DNA from: an uncultured Ignavibacteriales bacterium
GTDB taxonomy: Bacteria; Bacteroidota; Ignavibacteria; Ignavibacteriales; Ignavibacteriaceae
DNA: 19,581 bases
Assembly (NCBI GenBank): GCA_903915485.1
Contig: CAIWTC010000547.1
Span: 1-19,581 of the forward strand
Direction: 5' to 3'
A program made the position numbers and the translations under genes. Under the pieces are notes generated by a model. That model had not been told where the DNA came from. It saw only the letters and a list, made by a program, of their open reading frames with translations, and did no database searches. Below, piece after piece: positions 1-7,786 of the stretch (position 1 is the stretch's first letter; each line of letters begins with the position of its first letter).

Positions 1-972
1 AGGCAATGAAGCATCATCAAAAAATTCATCCCCGATTAAATCTTCTTCTGCAAAAGAGATGACAGGCTTTTCGCCTTCGCCTTTTTCTTCGACTTCAAAA
101 GTTTCTGCCGAATCTAATTCTTTTTTCTTGCCTTGCTTTTGTTTTTTCTGAGCTTCATTTCGTTTGATAATAATTTGTGTTTCAGCCTTTAGGGATTCTT
201 CTTTAAGTTCTTCCTGACCTTTAACTTCCTGTTTCTTTGAATTAGCTTTAGAAGGCTTTGCTTCGGATTTACTGTTTTGAATAGGGAATTCAGTTTCATC
301 GGTTGAATCTGGCTTCTTGAACAATTTTGTGATAAGATGCCAAATCCGCATCAGCAATGATTCCCCGCCTATCTTTCCTTTTTCAACGAGCGTTTCAACT
401 TTGAAATCAAAGGCAAAAACAAATAAAACAATTAAGGCAGTTAATAATACCAGTATAGATCCCGCCATTCCCAATAAGATTTTCAACTGTGCAGCTAACC
501 GAGAACCAACAACCCCGGAGAACGACTTAAGGAATTGGTTGCTTAGAAGTGAACTGTAAGCTAAACCTACAAAAGAGGAAAGAACAACTCCTGACATCAA
601 GAAGAATATACTATAATTTAATTTTCTCTTAAGAGACATGTCACTAAAAAATCCGTACCCCCAAATACTCATTAGAATAGGGAAAATAATAGAGAAATAT
701 CCCAAAGTTTTTTCAACGCAGAAGTATGCAATCCATGCACCCGCCACGCCTAATAAATTTGATAACCCGGATGTTTTTGCTGCCCCAGTCCCTTCAATAT
801 CATAGCTTGAATAAGTTAGAATACTTATTAGAAACAATAGACTCAGCACAATCAAAAAGAAACCGATAATTTTCAGCTTCTTTTCATCAGACAGGGAAAA
901 CCGCTCATTTTCTGATGGGTCTTTTTCTTCGTTTTTATCCGTTGAATTTACTTTTTTTAATCTTTTTGGCAT
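1..972 (-). CDS. ftsK: DNA translocase FtsK, N-terminal part (cut by the left window edge)
   Basis: The frame opens with ATG at 972 and stays open for 324 codons to the window edge, so only the N-terminal third is present. Residues 1-34 are charged and cytosolic. Hydrophobic segments follow at about 35-53, 73-107 (long, perhaps two helices), 117-138 and 163-183, matching the FtsK four-TM N-terminal domain. From about residue 190 the chain becomes a hydrophilic Lys/Glu-rich linker, as expected before the motor. The RecA-like ATPase (Walker A/B) and the gamma winged helix that reads KOPS-like sites lie outside the window and cannot be checked. In the family, the protein anchors at the division septum and pumps chromosome termini during cell division. 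It follows comB after a 41-bp gap on the same strand. The identification rests on the membrane topology, the linker and familiar local sequence (S-Y-D after TM1), so it is good but not proven. Confidence 0.8.
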   Translation of the reverse strand, partial: MPKRLKKVNSTDKNEEKDPSENERFSLSDEKKLKIIGFFLIVLSLLFLISILTYSSYDIEGTGAAKTSGLSNLLGVAGAWIAYFCVEKTLGYFSIIFPILMSIWGYGFFSDMSLKRKLNYSIFFLMSGVVLSSFVGLAYSSLLSNQFLKSFSGVVGSRLAAQLKILLGMAGSILVLLTALIVLFVFAFDFKVETLVEKGKIGGESLLMRIWHLITKLFKKPDSTDETEFPIQNSKSEAKPSKANSKKQEVKGQEELKEESLKAETQIIIKRNEAQKKQKQGKKKELDSAETFEVEEKGEGEKPVISFAEEDLIGDEFFDDASLP

Positions 973-1013
973 ATTTATTTCTTTACAATATATTTTTCAT
1001 TTAACCTATTAAG

Positions 1014-1733
1014 TTAATCAATAATATCATTAACTTCAACTTGATGAACGACCTGCATTATACTTTGGCGGGCGCAATATTTTACATCCGGTTCAAATCC
1101 GCGCGATATCAAAACTTTACCATGATAAGAATCCAGAATTGACCGCTCAATATTTCCCCCGTATTGAATAGCGATGGCTAAAGCAATTTTTGCAGCGTCC
1201 GACAAATCAGCTTTTTGGCCAAGATTCAGCAGCTCTTTCACTAGCATACCCGCACAAAGGCTATCTTCCAAGCTATATTCGTTGTCTGTACCGGAACAAA
1301 CAATTTCGATGTCCCCACCTTGAAAATAAAGCTCCTTAGCAACTGCAGATAAGTTTAGAAAAGATATCGTATATATTTTCTTAGAATTTTTACTCTTAGA
1401 AATTGCCCGCGTTCCGTTAGTAGTAGTAAGAATTATATTCTTATCTTTCACATTGTCAGGAGTAAACTCAAGGGGAGAATTTCCAAGATGGAACCCGTCA
1501 ATTTTTTGCGCATTTCGCTCACCTGCTAAAAGGAAGCTTCCGGAAATGTTATTAGTGTCATAAAAATTTTTAGCGGCGTCTATGCTTGATGCAAAAAGTA
1601 TTTGTCTTGCACCATTATGAAGAGCAGTACATATAGTTGATGTCGCACGGAGGACATCGATAATTACGCAGGTTTTGTCAAATAAACTTTGCGGGTAAAT
1701 GTCATGTGGAAGAAAACAACAATTAACTTTCAC
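1014..1733 (-). CDS. comB: 2-phosphosulfolactate phosphatase-like protein (ComB family)
   Basis: The 239-residue protein shows the ComB family blocks in order: I-D-V-L-R-A-T-S-T-I at 25-34, L-A-G-E-R at 69-73, the G-F-x-L-G-N-S-P-x-E block at 80-89, T-T-N-G-T-R-A at 104-110, and C-S-G-T-D followed by S-L-E-D-x-L-C-A-G at 146-162. ComB in methanogens removes phosphate from 2-phosphosulfolactate to give sulfolactate during coenzyme M synthesis. Many bacteria that make no coenzyme M carry homologues, and their substrate is often unknown. No other coenzyme M or sulfonate gene is visible here, so the reaction is a family inference. The start is GTG at 1733; an in-frame stop lies four codons upstream and there is no clear Shine-Dalgarno. 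It lies 52 bp after gcvT and 41 bp before ftsK on the same strand. Confidence 0.87.
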   Translation of the reverse strand: MKVNCCFLPHDIYPQSLFDKTCVIIDVLRATSTICTALHNGARQILFASSIDAAKNFYDTNNISGSFLLAGERNAQKIDGFHLGNSPLEFTPDNVKDKNIILTTTNGTRAISKSKNSKKIYTISFLNLSAVAKELYFQGGDIEIVCSGTDNEYSLEDSLCAGMLVKELLNLGQKADLSDAAKIALAIAIQYGGNIERSILDSYHGKVLISRGFEPDVKYCARQSIMQVVHQVEVNDIID

Positions 1734-1785
1734 GGACTTTAATTTTTATTAATGGTTATAAATATAAATGCAGATAATTCTAAAA

Positions 1786-2871
1786 TTACCGCTCAATGAA
1801 AGGCAGTTTTACGATTCTGGCAGGAACTTCTTTCCCACGAATTGAGATACAAAGTTGAGCATCAGAATCAAGGTAACTTGAATCAACATAGGCTAAGGCT
1901 ATTGGCTTATCAAGCACAGGACTAAGTGCCCCGCTAGTTACAGTTCCAACCTTTACCCCTTTAACTACGACATCATAACCATGACGCGGAATCGACCTAT
2001 CCTCGCAAATCAACGGAGTAAGTTTTCTTTTCAGCCCTTCCTCTTTAGATTTGAGTAATGAATCTTTTCCGATAAATGCCCCTTTATTAATTCTGGTTAT
2101 CCATCCTAAGCCTGCTTCAAGCGGATTAGTTGTTGAATCAATATCATTTCCATACAAACAGAAACCCATTTCAAGGCGCAGAGTATCTCGCGCAGCAAGT
2201 CCGATTGGACTAATGGAATACTCTTTCCCACACTCAAATACTTTATCCCAAACTGCGACTGCTGTTGCTTCGTCACTCTTAAAGTATAATTCGTAACCTA
2301 ACTCACCTGTATATCCAGTTCGAGAAACGATATACTCAACACCATTTTTTGTGATATTCGTAAAATGGTAATACTCCAAGCTGACAGGTTGCTCAAAAAA
2401 CATTTCAACAACCTTTTGGGAAAATGGTCCTTGAATAGCCAGTAAAGAATAGTCATCACTAAGATTAGTGAGTTCTACGCTTTCCTGATTATTTTTTTCT
2501 AGCCACTCAAAATCCTTAGTGATATTAGAAGCGTTTACAACAAGCAGATATTCAGTTTCGGATATACAATAGACAAGTAAATCATCAACAATACCACCGT
2601 CTTCAAAACAAAAGGCAGAGTATTGTACTCTGCCCTTAAATAATTTTGAAGCATCATTAACAGTTACTTTTTGAACAAACTGCAATGCATTTGCACCTTT
2701 TACAAAGATTTGGCCCATGTGGCTGACATCGAAAACACCGACTGATGACCTGACGATTTTATGTTCGCTTATTATCGAACTATACGAAATCGGCATTTCA
2801 TATCCAGCAAATTCAACAATCTTTGCGTTTAAGGCTTTGTGCACTGAATAAAATTTTGTTCTCTTTACCAT
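1786..2871 (-). CDS. gcvT: Glycine cleavage system aminomethyltransferase (T protein)
   Basis: The T protein transfers the methylene group from the aminomethyl-lipoyl arm of H protein to tetrahydrofolate, releasing ammonia and 5,10-methylene-THF. The 361 residues are full length for the family. Visible landmarks are V-F-D-V-S-H-M-G at 46-53; G-G-I-V-D-D at 92-97, whose first Asp (D96) aligns with the catalytic aspartate; S-R-T-G-Y-T-G-E-L-G-Y-E at 183-194; and R-D-T-L-R-L-E at 228-234. A C-terminal barrel follows from about 270. The start is ATG without an obvious Shine-Dalgarno. No gcvH or gcvP lies in the window, so the other glycine cleavage components must be encoded elsewhere. It sits 26 bp after the transaldolase gene and is probably co-transcribed with it. 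Confidence 0.95.
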   Translation of the reverse strand: MVKRTKFYSVHKALNAKIVEFAGYEMPISYSSIISEHKIVRSSVGVFDVSHMGQIFVKGANALQFVQKVTVNDASKLFKGRVQYSAFCFEDGGIVDDLLVYCISETEYLLVVNASNITKDFEWLEKNNQESVELTNLSDDYSLLAIQGPFSQKVVEMFFEQPVSLEYYHFTNITKNGVEYIVSRTGYTGELGYELYFKSDEATAVAVWDKVFECGKEYSISPIGLAARDTLRLEMGFCLYGNDIDSTTNPLEAGLGWITRINKGAFIGKDSLLKSKEEGLKRKLTPLICEDRSIPRHGYDVVVKGVKVGTVTSGALSPVLDKPIALAYVDSSYLDSDAQLCISIRGKEVPARIVKLPFIER

Positions 2872-2897
2872 AATGATACCGTCTACAATATTAGAAT

Positions 2898-3545
2898 TTA
2901 TTGACTTATTTTTTTAGAATCACTTAAAAATTTCTCTAAACCAAGATCGGTTAAAGGATGATTAAATAATTTATCAATTACGCTGAAAGGCATTGTACAA
3001 ACATCAGCACCAATCATGCATGCATCAACAAAATGAAGAGGATGACGAATACTTGCAACTAAAACTTCTGTTGAGAAATCATAATTTCTGTAAATCTGTA
3101 CGATCTGTGAAATAAGGTCCATACCATTCATGCTAATATCATCTAAACGGCCAACGAAAGGGCTTATATAGCTAGCGCCTGCTTTTGCAGCAAGTACTGC
3201 TTGTGAAGCAGAAAAGCAAAGTGTAACATTTGTTTTAATTCCTTCTTCTGAAAAAGTTTTGACTGCTTTCAGTCCTTCTTTTATCAACGGAACCTTGACA
3301 ACTATATTGCTATGTATTTTGGCTAATTCTCTGCCTTCTTTAAGGATTCCTTCATAATCTGTTGAAATAACTTCAGCACTGATAGGACCGTCAACCGATT
3401 CAACAATCTGTTGAAGTAATTGTTTGAAGCTAACGCCGCTTTCCTTTGAAACCAAAGAAGGGTTTGTTGTTACGCCATCAAGAAGACCTAAAGCAGCTGC
3501 TTCACGAATCTCTTTTAAGTTTGCAGTGTCAATAAATATTTTCAT
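2898..3545 (-). CDS. tal: Transaldolase, small TalC/FSA-type
   Basis: This 215-residue class I aldolase matches the short transaldolase/fructose-6-phosphate aldolase subfamily. It opens with I-F-I-D-T-A-N, has T-T-N-P-S at 26-30, the Schiff-base lysine K84 in V-V-K-V-P, and G-R-L-D-D at 132-136. The active-site triplet is S128-P129-F130. E. coli FSA has Ala-Pro-Tyr there, while transaldolases have Ser and Phe, so sedoheptulose-7-P/glyceraldehyde-3-P transaldolase activity in the pentose phosphate pathway is more likely than FSA activity. A strong Shine-Dalgarno (GAGG, 5-nt spacer, 3551-3554) supports the ATG at 3545. It lies 26 bp downstream of rng and 26 bp upstream of gcvT, so the three probably share a transcript. 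Confidence 0.92.
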   Translation of the reverse strand: MKIFIDTANLKEIREAAALGLLDGVTTNPSLVSKESGVSFKQLLQQIVESVDGPISAEVISTDYEGILKEGRELAKIHSNIVVKVPLIKEGLKAVKTFSEEGIKTNVTLCFSASQAVLAAKAGASYISPFVGRLDDISMNGMDLISQIVQIYRNYDFSTEVLVASIRHPLHFVDACMIGADVCTMPFSVIDKLFNHPLTDLGLEKFLSDSKKISQ

Positions 3546-3571
3546 TTCTACCTCGATATATTTTTTATTAG

Positions 3572-5152
3572 TTATTTATTAAAGTCATCTACAATCTCTT
3601 CGCGATTGTTTCTGTATAGTAATTTAAATTTTTCATACGGTAAAGTTTCATCGATTTCCAATTTAACAAACAAACCATATTTCCATTTATACTGGAATAT
3701 TTTATTGAAAAATCCTGCTGTTAGAATCGAAGCAACTTCTGGACGGCATTGGAAGACTATTCTACGAGACTGTTTTGTTAAACTGTAGCGTTTAAAAGTT
3801 TCTTCAATATCGTAGATGATATGCGCCTTCTTTACCAATAAACCGGAACCATCACATGACGGACATACTTCGGTTAGCGCCTGCATTATATTCTGTCTAA
3901 TTCTTTGACGGGTAATTTCTACGATACCAAAATCAGACATTGGAAGCACAGATACTTTTGCTCTGTCTCTTCTAAATTCTTTTTTCAGTTCATCATAGAC
4001 TTTCTTACGGTTTCTATCGTCTTCCAAATCTATAAAATCAATTACGATAAGTCCGCCGATATCGCGCAGACGAAGCTGACGGGAAATTTCTCGTGCTGCT
4101 TCTAAATCTGTCCGCAAGGAATTCATTTCTTGTTCTTTATTAGCAGCGTATTTACCGCTGTTAACATCTATTACTACCATTGCTTCGGTATGCTCAATAA
4201 TGAGGTAACCGCCGCTTTTCATACTAACTTTTCTGACAAACAAACTTCTTATTTGATCATCAATGTGGAAGGCTTCGAAAATTGGTTTATTGAATTTGTA
4301 AAATTCTACTTTAGATGCCCATTCCGGATGAACAGAAAGAATATACTCTTCAACTTGTTTGTAAAGTTTTTTTGAATCAATTCTTACTCTTGCAACATCA
4401 GAGTTAAATAAATCCCTGATAACGCTGATAGTAGTTGATAAATCTTGATAAACAAGCTTCGGTGGTTCTTCTTCCTTTGCTGCTCTTACTAAAGTTTCCC
4501 ATTGTTTTTTTAGATACTTTAAGTCTTCAGCGAGCAATTCTTCAGGCTGATTTTTCGCGACAGTTCTTATTATCAGTCCGCAATCCTTAGGCAGAATTGA
4601 GCGGGCTATCGAACGAAGTCTTTTGCGTTCTTTATATTCCTGAATTTTTTTGGATACTCCGATTTTACCGTCGAAAGGCAGCAGTACGCAAAATCTTCCG
4701 GGGATTGAAATCGAAGAACTTACTCTCACACCTTTGTTATTCACAGGTTCTTTAGTGATTTGAATAAGTATGTTTTGTCCCTTTTGTAAGCGAGGAACAC
4801 CGTTAATCAATTCAACAGCATTAACCTTAAACTCATTAACAACAGACGCAAATTCAGAAGGCATCCGTGAGTCCGGATCGTCGTCTTCATCATCGTCATC
4901 AAGAACTGATTGAAGTTCTTTTGTTTTTTGCCCGATATCTGAAAAATGGAGAAAAGCATCATGCTTCATCCCAATATCAATAAAGGCTGCTTTAATTCCG
5001 GGTAATACCCGTGCAACCTTACCCAAATAAACATCCCCAACCATGCGCCGATTTTCAGGGTAGTCGACAAAAAAGTCGGCTAAATTCCCATCTTCGGTGA
5101 TAGCCACCCGAGTTTGCTCGGATGAGGAATTTATTATTATTTCTTTTAACAT
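3572..5152 (-). CDS. rng: Ribonuclease G (RNase E/G family)
   Basis: This endoribonuclease of the RNase E/G family cuts single-stranded AU-rich RNA and helps in rRNA 5' maturation and mRNA decay. The order is an S1 domain (about 38-145, G-D-V-Y-L-G-K-V at 39-46) carrying an acidic insert (D/E run at 85-95), an RNase H-like region, then the DNase I-like catalytic domain. The latter holds the two metal-binding aspartates D329 in V-I-D-V-N-S-G and D372 in V-I-D-F-I-D. The zinc-link C-P-S-C is at 430-433, followed by a small C-terminal domain. At 526 residues it has no long RNase E scaffold, so a degradosome platform is not encoded here. The gene starts with ATG and has a 186-bp leader that carries two hairpins. 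It lies directly downstream of pnp, which is a sensible pairing of endo- and exoribonuclease. Confidence 0.95.
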   Translation of the reverse strand: MLKEIIINSSSEQTRVAITEDGNLADFFVDYPENRRMVGDVYLGKVARVLPGIKAAFIDIGMKHDAFLHFSDIGQKTKELQSVLDDDDEDDDPDSRMPSEFASVVNEFKVNAVELINGVPRLQKGQNILIQITKEPVNNKGVRVSSSISIPGRFCVLLPFDGKIGVSKKIQEYKERKRLRSIARSILPKDCGLIIRTVAKNQPEELLAEDLKYLKKQWETLVRAAKEEEPPKLVYQDLSTTISVIRDLFNSDVARVRIDSKKLYKQVEEYILSVHPEWASKVEFYKFNKPIFEAFHIDDQIRSLFVRKVSMKSGGYLIIEHTEAMVVIDVNSGKYAANKEQEMNSLRTDLEAAREISRQLRLRDIGGLIVIDFIDLEDDRNRKKVYDELKKEFRRDRAKVSVLPMSDFGIVEITRQRIRQNIMQALTEVCPSCDGSGLLVKKAHIIYDIEETFKRYSLTKQSRRIVFQCRPEVASILTAGFFNKIFQYKWKYGLFVKLEIDETLPYEKFKLLYRNNREEIVDDFNK

Positions 5153-5189
5153 ATTTTTATAAACTCTTTTGATTAATTACATCACGAAA

Positions 5190-5217
5190 CGAAACGCTGA
5201 CATTAATGTCTGTTTCG
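5190..5217 (-). repeat. Palindromic hairpin in the rng leader
   Basis: CGAAAC (5190-5195) pairs with GTTTCG (5212-5217) around a perfect 12-bp palindrome, GACATTAATGTC (5199-5210), with an asymmetric 3/1-nt internal loop. In RNA it would fold as an interrupted stem with a TTAA loop, ending about 38 nt before the rng start. No U-tract follows, so it is not an intrinsic terminator. It could be an RNA cleavage or autoregulation site, or a DNA operator. Confidence 0.6.
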
Positions 5218-5268
5218 ATTCTAAATTCTTCTGTAGAGCAATCTTTCAACCCAATATCCTTAACACAA

Positions 5269-5302
5269 TTTAAGGTTATGCTAATAAAAACATAACCTTA
5301 AA
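5269..5302 (-). repeat. 12-bp perfect inverted repeat between pnp and rng
   Basis: TTTAAGGTTATG (5269-5280) and CATAACCTTAAA (5291-5302) form a perfect 12-bp stem with a 10-nt loop. The element starts about 37 nt after the pnp stop. On the minus strand the stem is followed by TTGTGTTAAGG, not a U-run, so termination would be weak at best. A further CCTTAA at 5258-5263 can pair with TTAAGG at 5270-5275, giving an alternative 6-bp hairpin that excludes the 12-bp stem. Confidence 0.65.
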
Positions 5303-5338
5303 CATGTTATCTCATATTTTTAGGAACACAATACGAAA

Positions 5339-7447
5339 TTAATTCGTTTTATTTTGTCCCTGATTCTCTGCCAGAATAATATCTTTTCTGCTGAGACTCA
5401 TTTTTCCGTTTGCTTCAATCTTAAGGAGTTTAACTTTCATCCAGTCGCCTTCTTTACAGATATCGGTAACTTTTTGAACTCTCTTAACATCCATTTCGGA
5501 AATGTGCAGCAAACCAGATTTACCAGGTGCAATTTCAACGACTGCTCCGAAGTCTAATAACTTCGTAACTTCGCCGTCATAAATAGCGCCTATCTCTAAT
5601 TGCTTAGTCATCTTTTCGATGTAGTCTCTACAGCGGCTTGCACTGTCAAAATTAGGTGATGATACTTGTACCATACCATTATCTTGAACTGCAATTTCAA
5701 CGCCGAATGTTCTCTGAATTTTCTGAATTGTCTTGCCGCCTGAACCAATCAATCCGCCAATCTGCTCTGGTTCAATTTGAACTGTGAGCATTCTTGGGGC
5801 GTACTTGGACAAGTCTTCTCTTGGAGTGCTGATAGCTTCGTTCATTACTCCTAAAATATGTAAGCGGCCTTGCTTTGCCTGAAGCAGAGCTTTTTCAAAA
5901 ATTTCAAACGAAATTCCGCGGATTTTAATATCCATTTGGAAACCGGTAATACCTTCAGTTGTTCCGGCAACCTTGAAATCCATATCACCAAGATGATCTT
6001 CATTTCCAAGAATATCTGTAAGAATGGAAAATCTATCACCTTCTTTGATGAGTCCCATAGCAATACCTGCAACAGGTTTTGATATCGGAACGCCACCGTC
6101 CATCATTGCTAGTGTGCCAGCGCATACTGTAGCCATTGATGAAGAGCCGTTTGATTCAAGGATATCACTAATAATTCTTAATGAATAAGGAAAGTCTGCT
6201 TCAGCAGGGAGGATGCCTTTCAAAGAACGCTCAGCTAAATTACCATGACCAATTTCGCGTCGTCCGACGCCGGTCATTCTGCCAACTTCACCAACGCTGA
6301 ACGGTGGGAAATTGTAATTAAGCATAAATCGTTTTGTGTATTGCTCCATCAAACCATCAATTATCTGCTCGTCATTTTTAGAACCCAAAGTAAGACTTGC
6401 TAAACTTTGAGTTTCTCCGCGAGTAAATAATGCAGAACCGTGAACTCTTGGTAAATTCCCAAGGTCAATTGTTATCGGGCGAACCTGCTCTGTATTTCTT
6501 CCGTCTAAACGGATACCTACACTTAAGATTCTTTCGCGCATTAAATCTTTCTCCATATCATGAAGAATGCTTCCAATAACTTTTTCCTGTTCAGGATATT
6601 TTTCTTTGAGTGTTTCCTTAACGAGATTACTCAACTCTTTATTTTGTGCACTGCGGTCATCTTTTGTAAGTACAGATGAAACTATTGCACTGAATTTTTC
6701 TAAAGCGATTGCTTCAACATCAGCCTTCAAATCTGAAGGGATGACCTTTTCTACAACTACTCTTTTAGCTTTTCCGCAAGCAGCCACTAATTCATTTTGG
6801 AGCTGAACAATTTTTTTGATTTCTTCATGAGCAAATTTAAGAGCTTCTAAAAGCACTTCTTCGCCCAATTCTTTAGATTCGCCTTCAACCATCATTATTG
6901 AGTCTTCGGTTCCGGCTACTACCAATTCTAAATCACTAAGCAGGTTTTGTTGATGTGTTGGGTTTACAATAAACACACCTTCAACTCTGCCGACGCGAAC
7001 TTCAGCAATCGGTCCCAAGAAAGGGATATCCGATATAGCCAGTGCTGCAGAAGCACCGACAGCACCCCAAACATCTGCATCATTTTCTCCGTCAAAAGAA
7101 AAAACATTTGCAACTATTTGAGTTTCGTTTCTAAAACCATCAGAAAATAAAGGACGAATAGGACGGTCAATTAACCGGGCACTAAGGATCTCCTTCTCTG
7201 AAGGTCTACCTTCGCGTTTAATAAATCCACCAGGGAATTTTCCTGCAGCAGATGTGCGTTCTCTATACTCTACAGAAAGAGGGAAAAAATCAATGTCCTC
7301 TCTTGCTTCCTGAGATGATACGGCAGTAACAAGAATCATTGTTTCCCCGTATGTTACCATCACTGCGCCGCCTGCTTGTCTGGCATATTTACCCGTTTCG
7401 AGCGTAAGTTTTTTTCCGCCGAACTCGATTTCTTTTCTAACCACCAT
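5339..7447 (-). CDS. pnp: Polyribonucleotide nucleotidyltransferase (PNPase)
   Basis: PNPase is a trimeric phosphorolytic 3'-5' exoribonuclease. The 702-residue chain has the full domain set: RNase PH-like domain 1 (about 5-215), a helical linker domain (about 220-305), RNase PH-like domain 2 (about 310-545) with F-T-R-G-E-T-Q at 341-347 and the catalytic aspartates D484 and D490 in E-D-H-L-G-D-M-D, a KH domain (about 551-612, G-L-I-G-S-G-G-K at 565-572) and an S1 domain (about 619-687). A Shine-Dalgarno AAGGA (7454-7458) with a 6-nt spacer supports the ATG. It follows rpsO by 21 bp, the widely conserved rpsO-pnp pairing. In E. coli pnp is autoregulated through its leader; the 21-bp gap leaves little room for a separate leader here. 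Confidence 0.97.
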   Translation of the reverse strand: MVVRKEIEFGGKKLTLETGKYARQAGGAVMVTYGETMILVTAVSSQEAREDIDFFPLSVEYRERTSAAGKFPGGFIKREGRPSEKEILSARLIDRPIRPLFSDGFRNETQIVANVFSFDGENDADVWGAVGASAALAISDIPFLGPIAEVRVGRVEGVFIVNPTHQQNLLSDLELVVAGTEDSIMMVEGESKELGEEVLLEALKFAHEEIKKIVQLQNELVAACGKAKRVVVEKVIPSDLKADVEAIALEKFSAIVSSVLTKDDRSAQNKELSNLVKETLKEKYPEQEKVIGSILHDMEKDLMRERILSVGIRLDGRNTEQVRPITIDLGNLPRVHGSALFTRGETQSLASLTLGSKNDEQIIDGLMEQYTKRFMLNYNFPPFSVGEVGRMTGVGRREIGHGNLAERSLKGILPAEADFPYSLRIISDILESNGSSSMATVCAGTLAMMDGGVPISKPVAGIAMGLIKEGDRFSILTDILGNEDHLGDMDFKVAGTTEGITGFQMDIKIRGISFEIFEKALLQAKQGRLHILGVMNEAISTPREDLSKYAPRMLTVQIEPEQIGGLIGSGGKTIQKIQRTFGVEIAVQDNGMVQVSSPNFDSASRCRDYIEKMTKQLEIGAIYDGEVTKLLDFGAVVEIAPGKSGLLHISEMDVKRVQKVTDICKEGDWMKVKLLKIEANGKMSLSRKDIILAENQGQNKTN

Positions 7448-7468
7448 TTCTATTCCTTAACCTTCTTC

Positions 7469-7732
7469 TTATTTTCTTATATTCAATTCTTTGATAATTA
7501 CACGGTATCTACTAATGTCGTTCTTAATGAGATAGTCTAATAATCTTCTTCTTTTTCCTACCATCATCATAAGACCGCGTCTTGAATGATGATCTTTTTT
7601 GTGCTCAGAAAAATGTGCTGTAAGCTCATTAATTCTGCCGGTAAGAATTGCGATTTGGACTTCAGAAAGTCCACTGTCTGTTTCGTTTTTTCCGAATTTT
7701 TTTATTATTTCGGATTTTTCTTGATTTGTCAT
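7469..7732 (-). CDS. rpsO: 30S ribosomal protein S15
   Basis: This 87-residue protein has the usual S15 length and sequence: F-G at 13-14 in the helical N-terminus, D-S-G-L-S-E-V-Q-I-A at 19-28, T-x-H-F-x-x-H-x-K-D-H-H-S-R-R-G-L across 38-54, and the basic K-R-R-R-L-L-D-Y-L block. S15 binds the central domain of 16S rRNA early in 30S assembly. A strong Shine-Dalgarno (GGAG, 7-nt spacer, 7740-7743) precedes the ATG. It sits between ribF (54 bp upstream) and pnp (21 bp downstream). S15 autoregulates its own mRNA in several bacteria; I see no clear pseudoknot in the 54-nt leader. Confidence 0.97.
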   Translation of the reverse strand: MTNQEKSEIIKKFGKNETDSGLSEVQIAILTGRINELTAHFSEHKKDHHSRRGLMMMVGKRRRLLDYLIKNDISRYRVIIKELNIRK

Positions 7733-7786
7733 ATGTGTTCTCCATATTTATACAATATTGCCTCAGAATCTACCAAAGCAAATTAA

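Noticed and set aside
317..559. Plus-strand 80-codon frame near the left edge
   Set aside because: It is antisense to the FtsK N-terminal frame, which stays open for 324 codons and has the expected membrane-domain pattern.
5269..5302. Intrinsic terminator between pnp and rng
   Set aside because: The stem is AT-rich and neither strand has a run of T after it, so the usual terminator shape is absent; it is listed as an inverted repeat instead.
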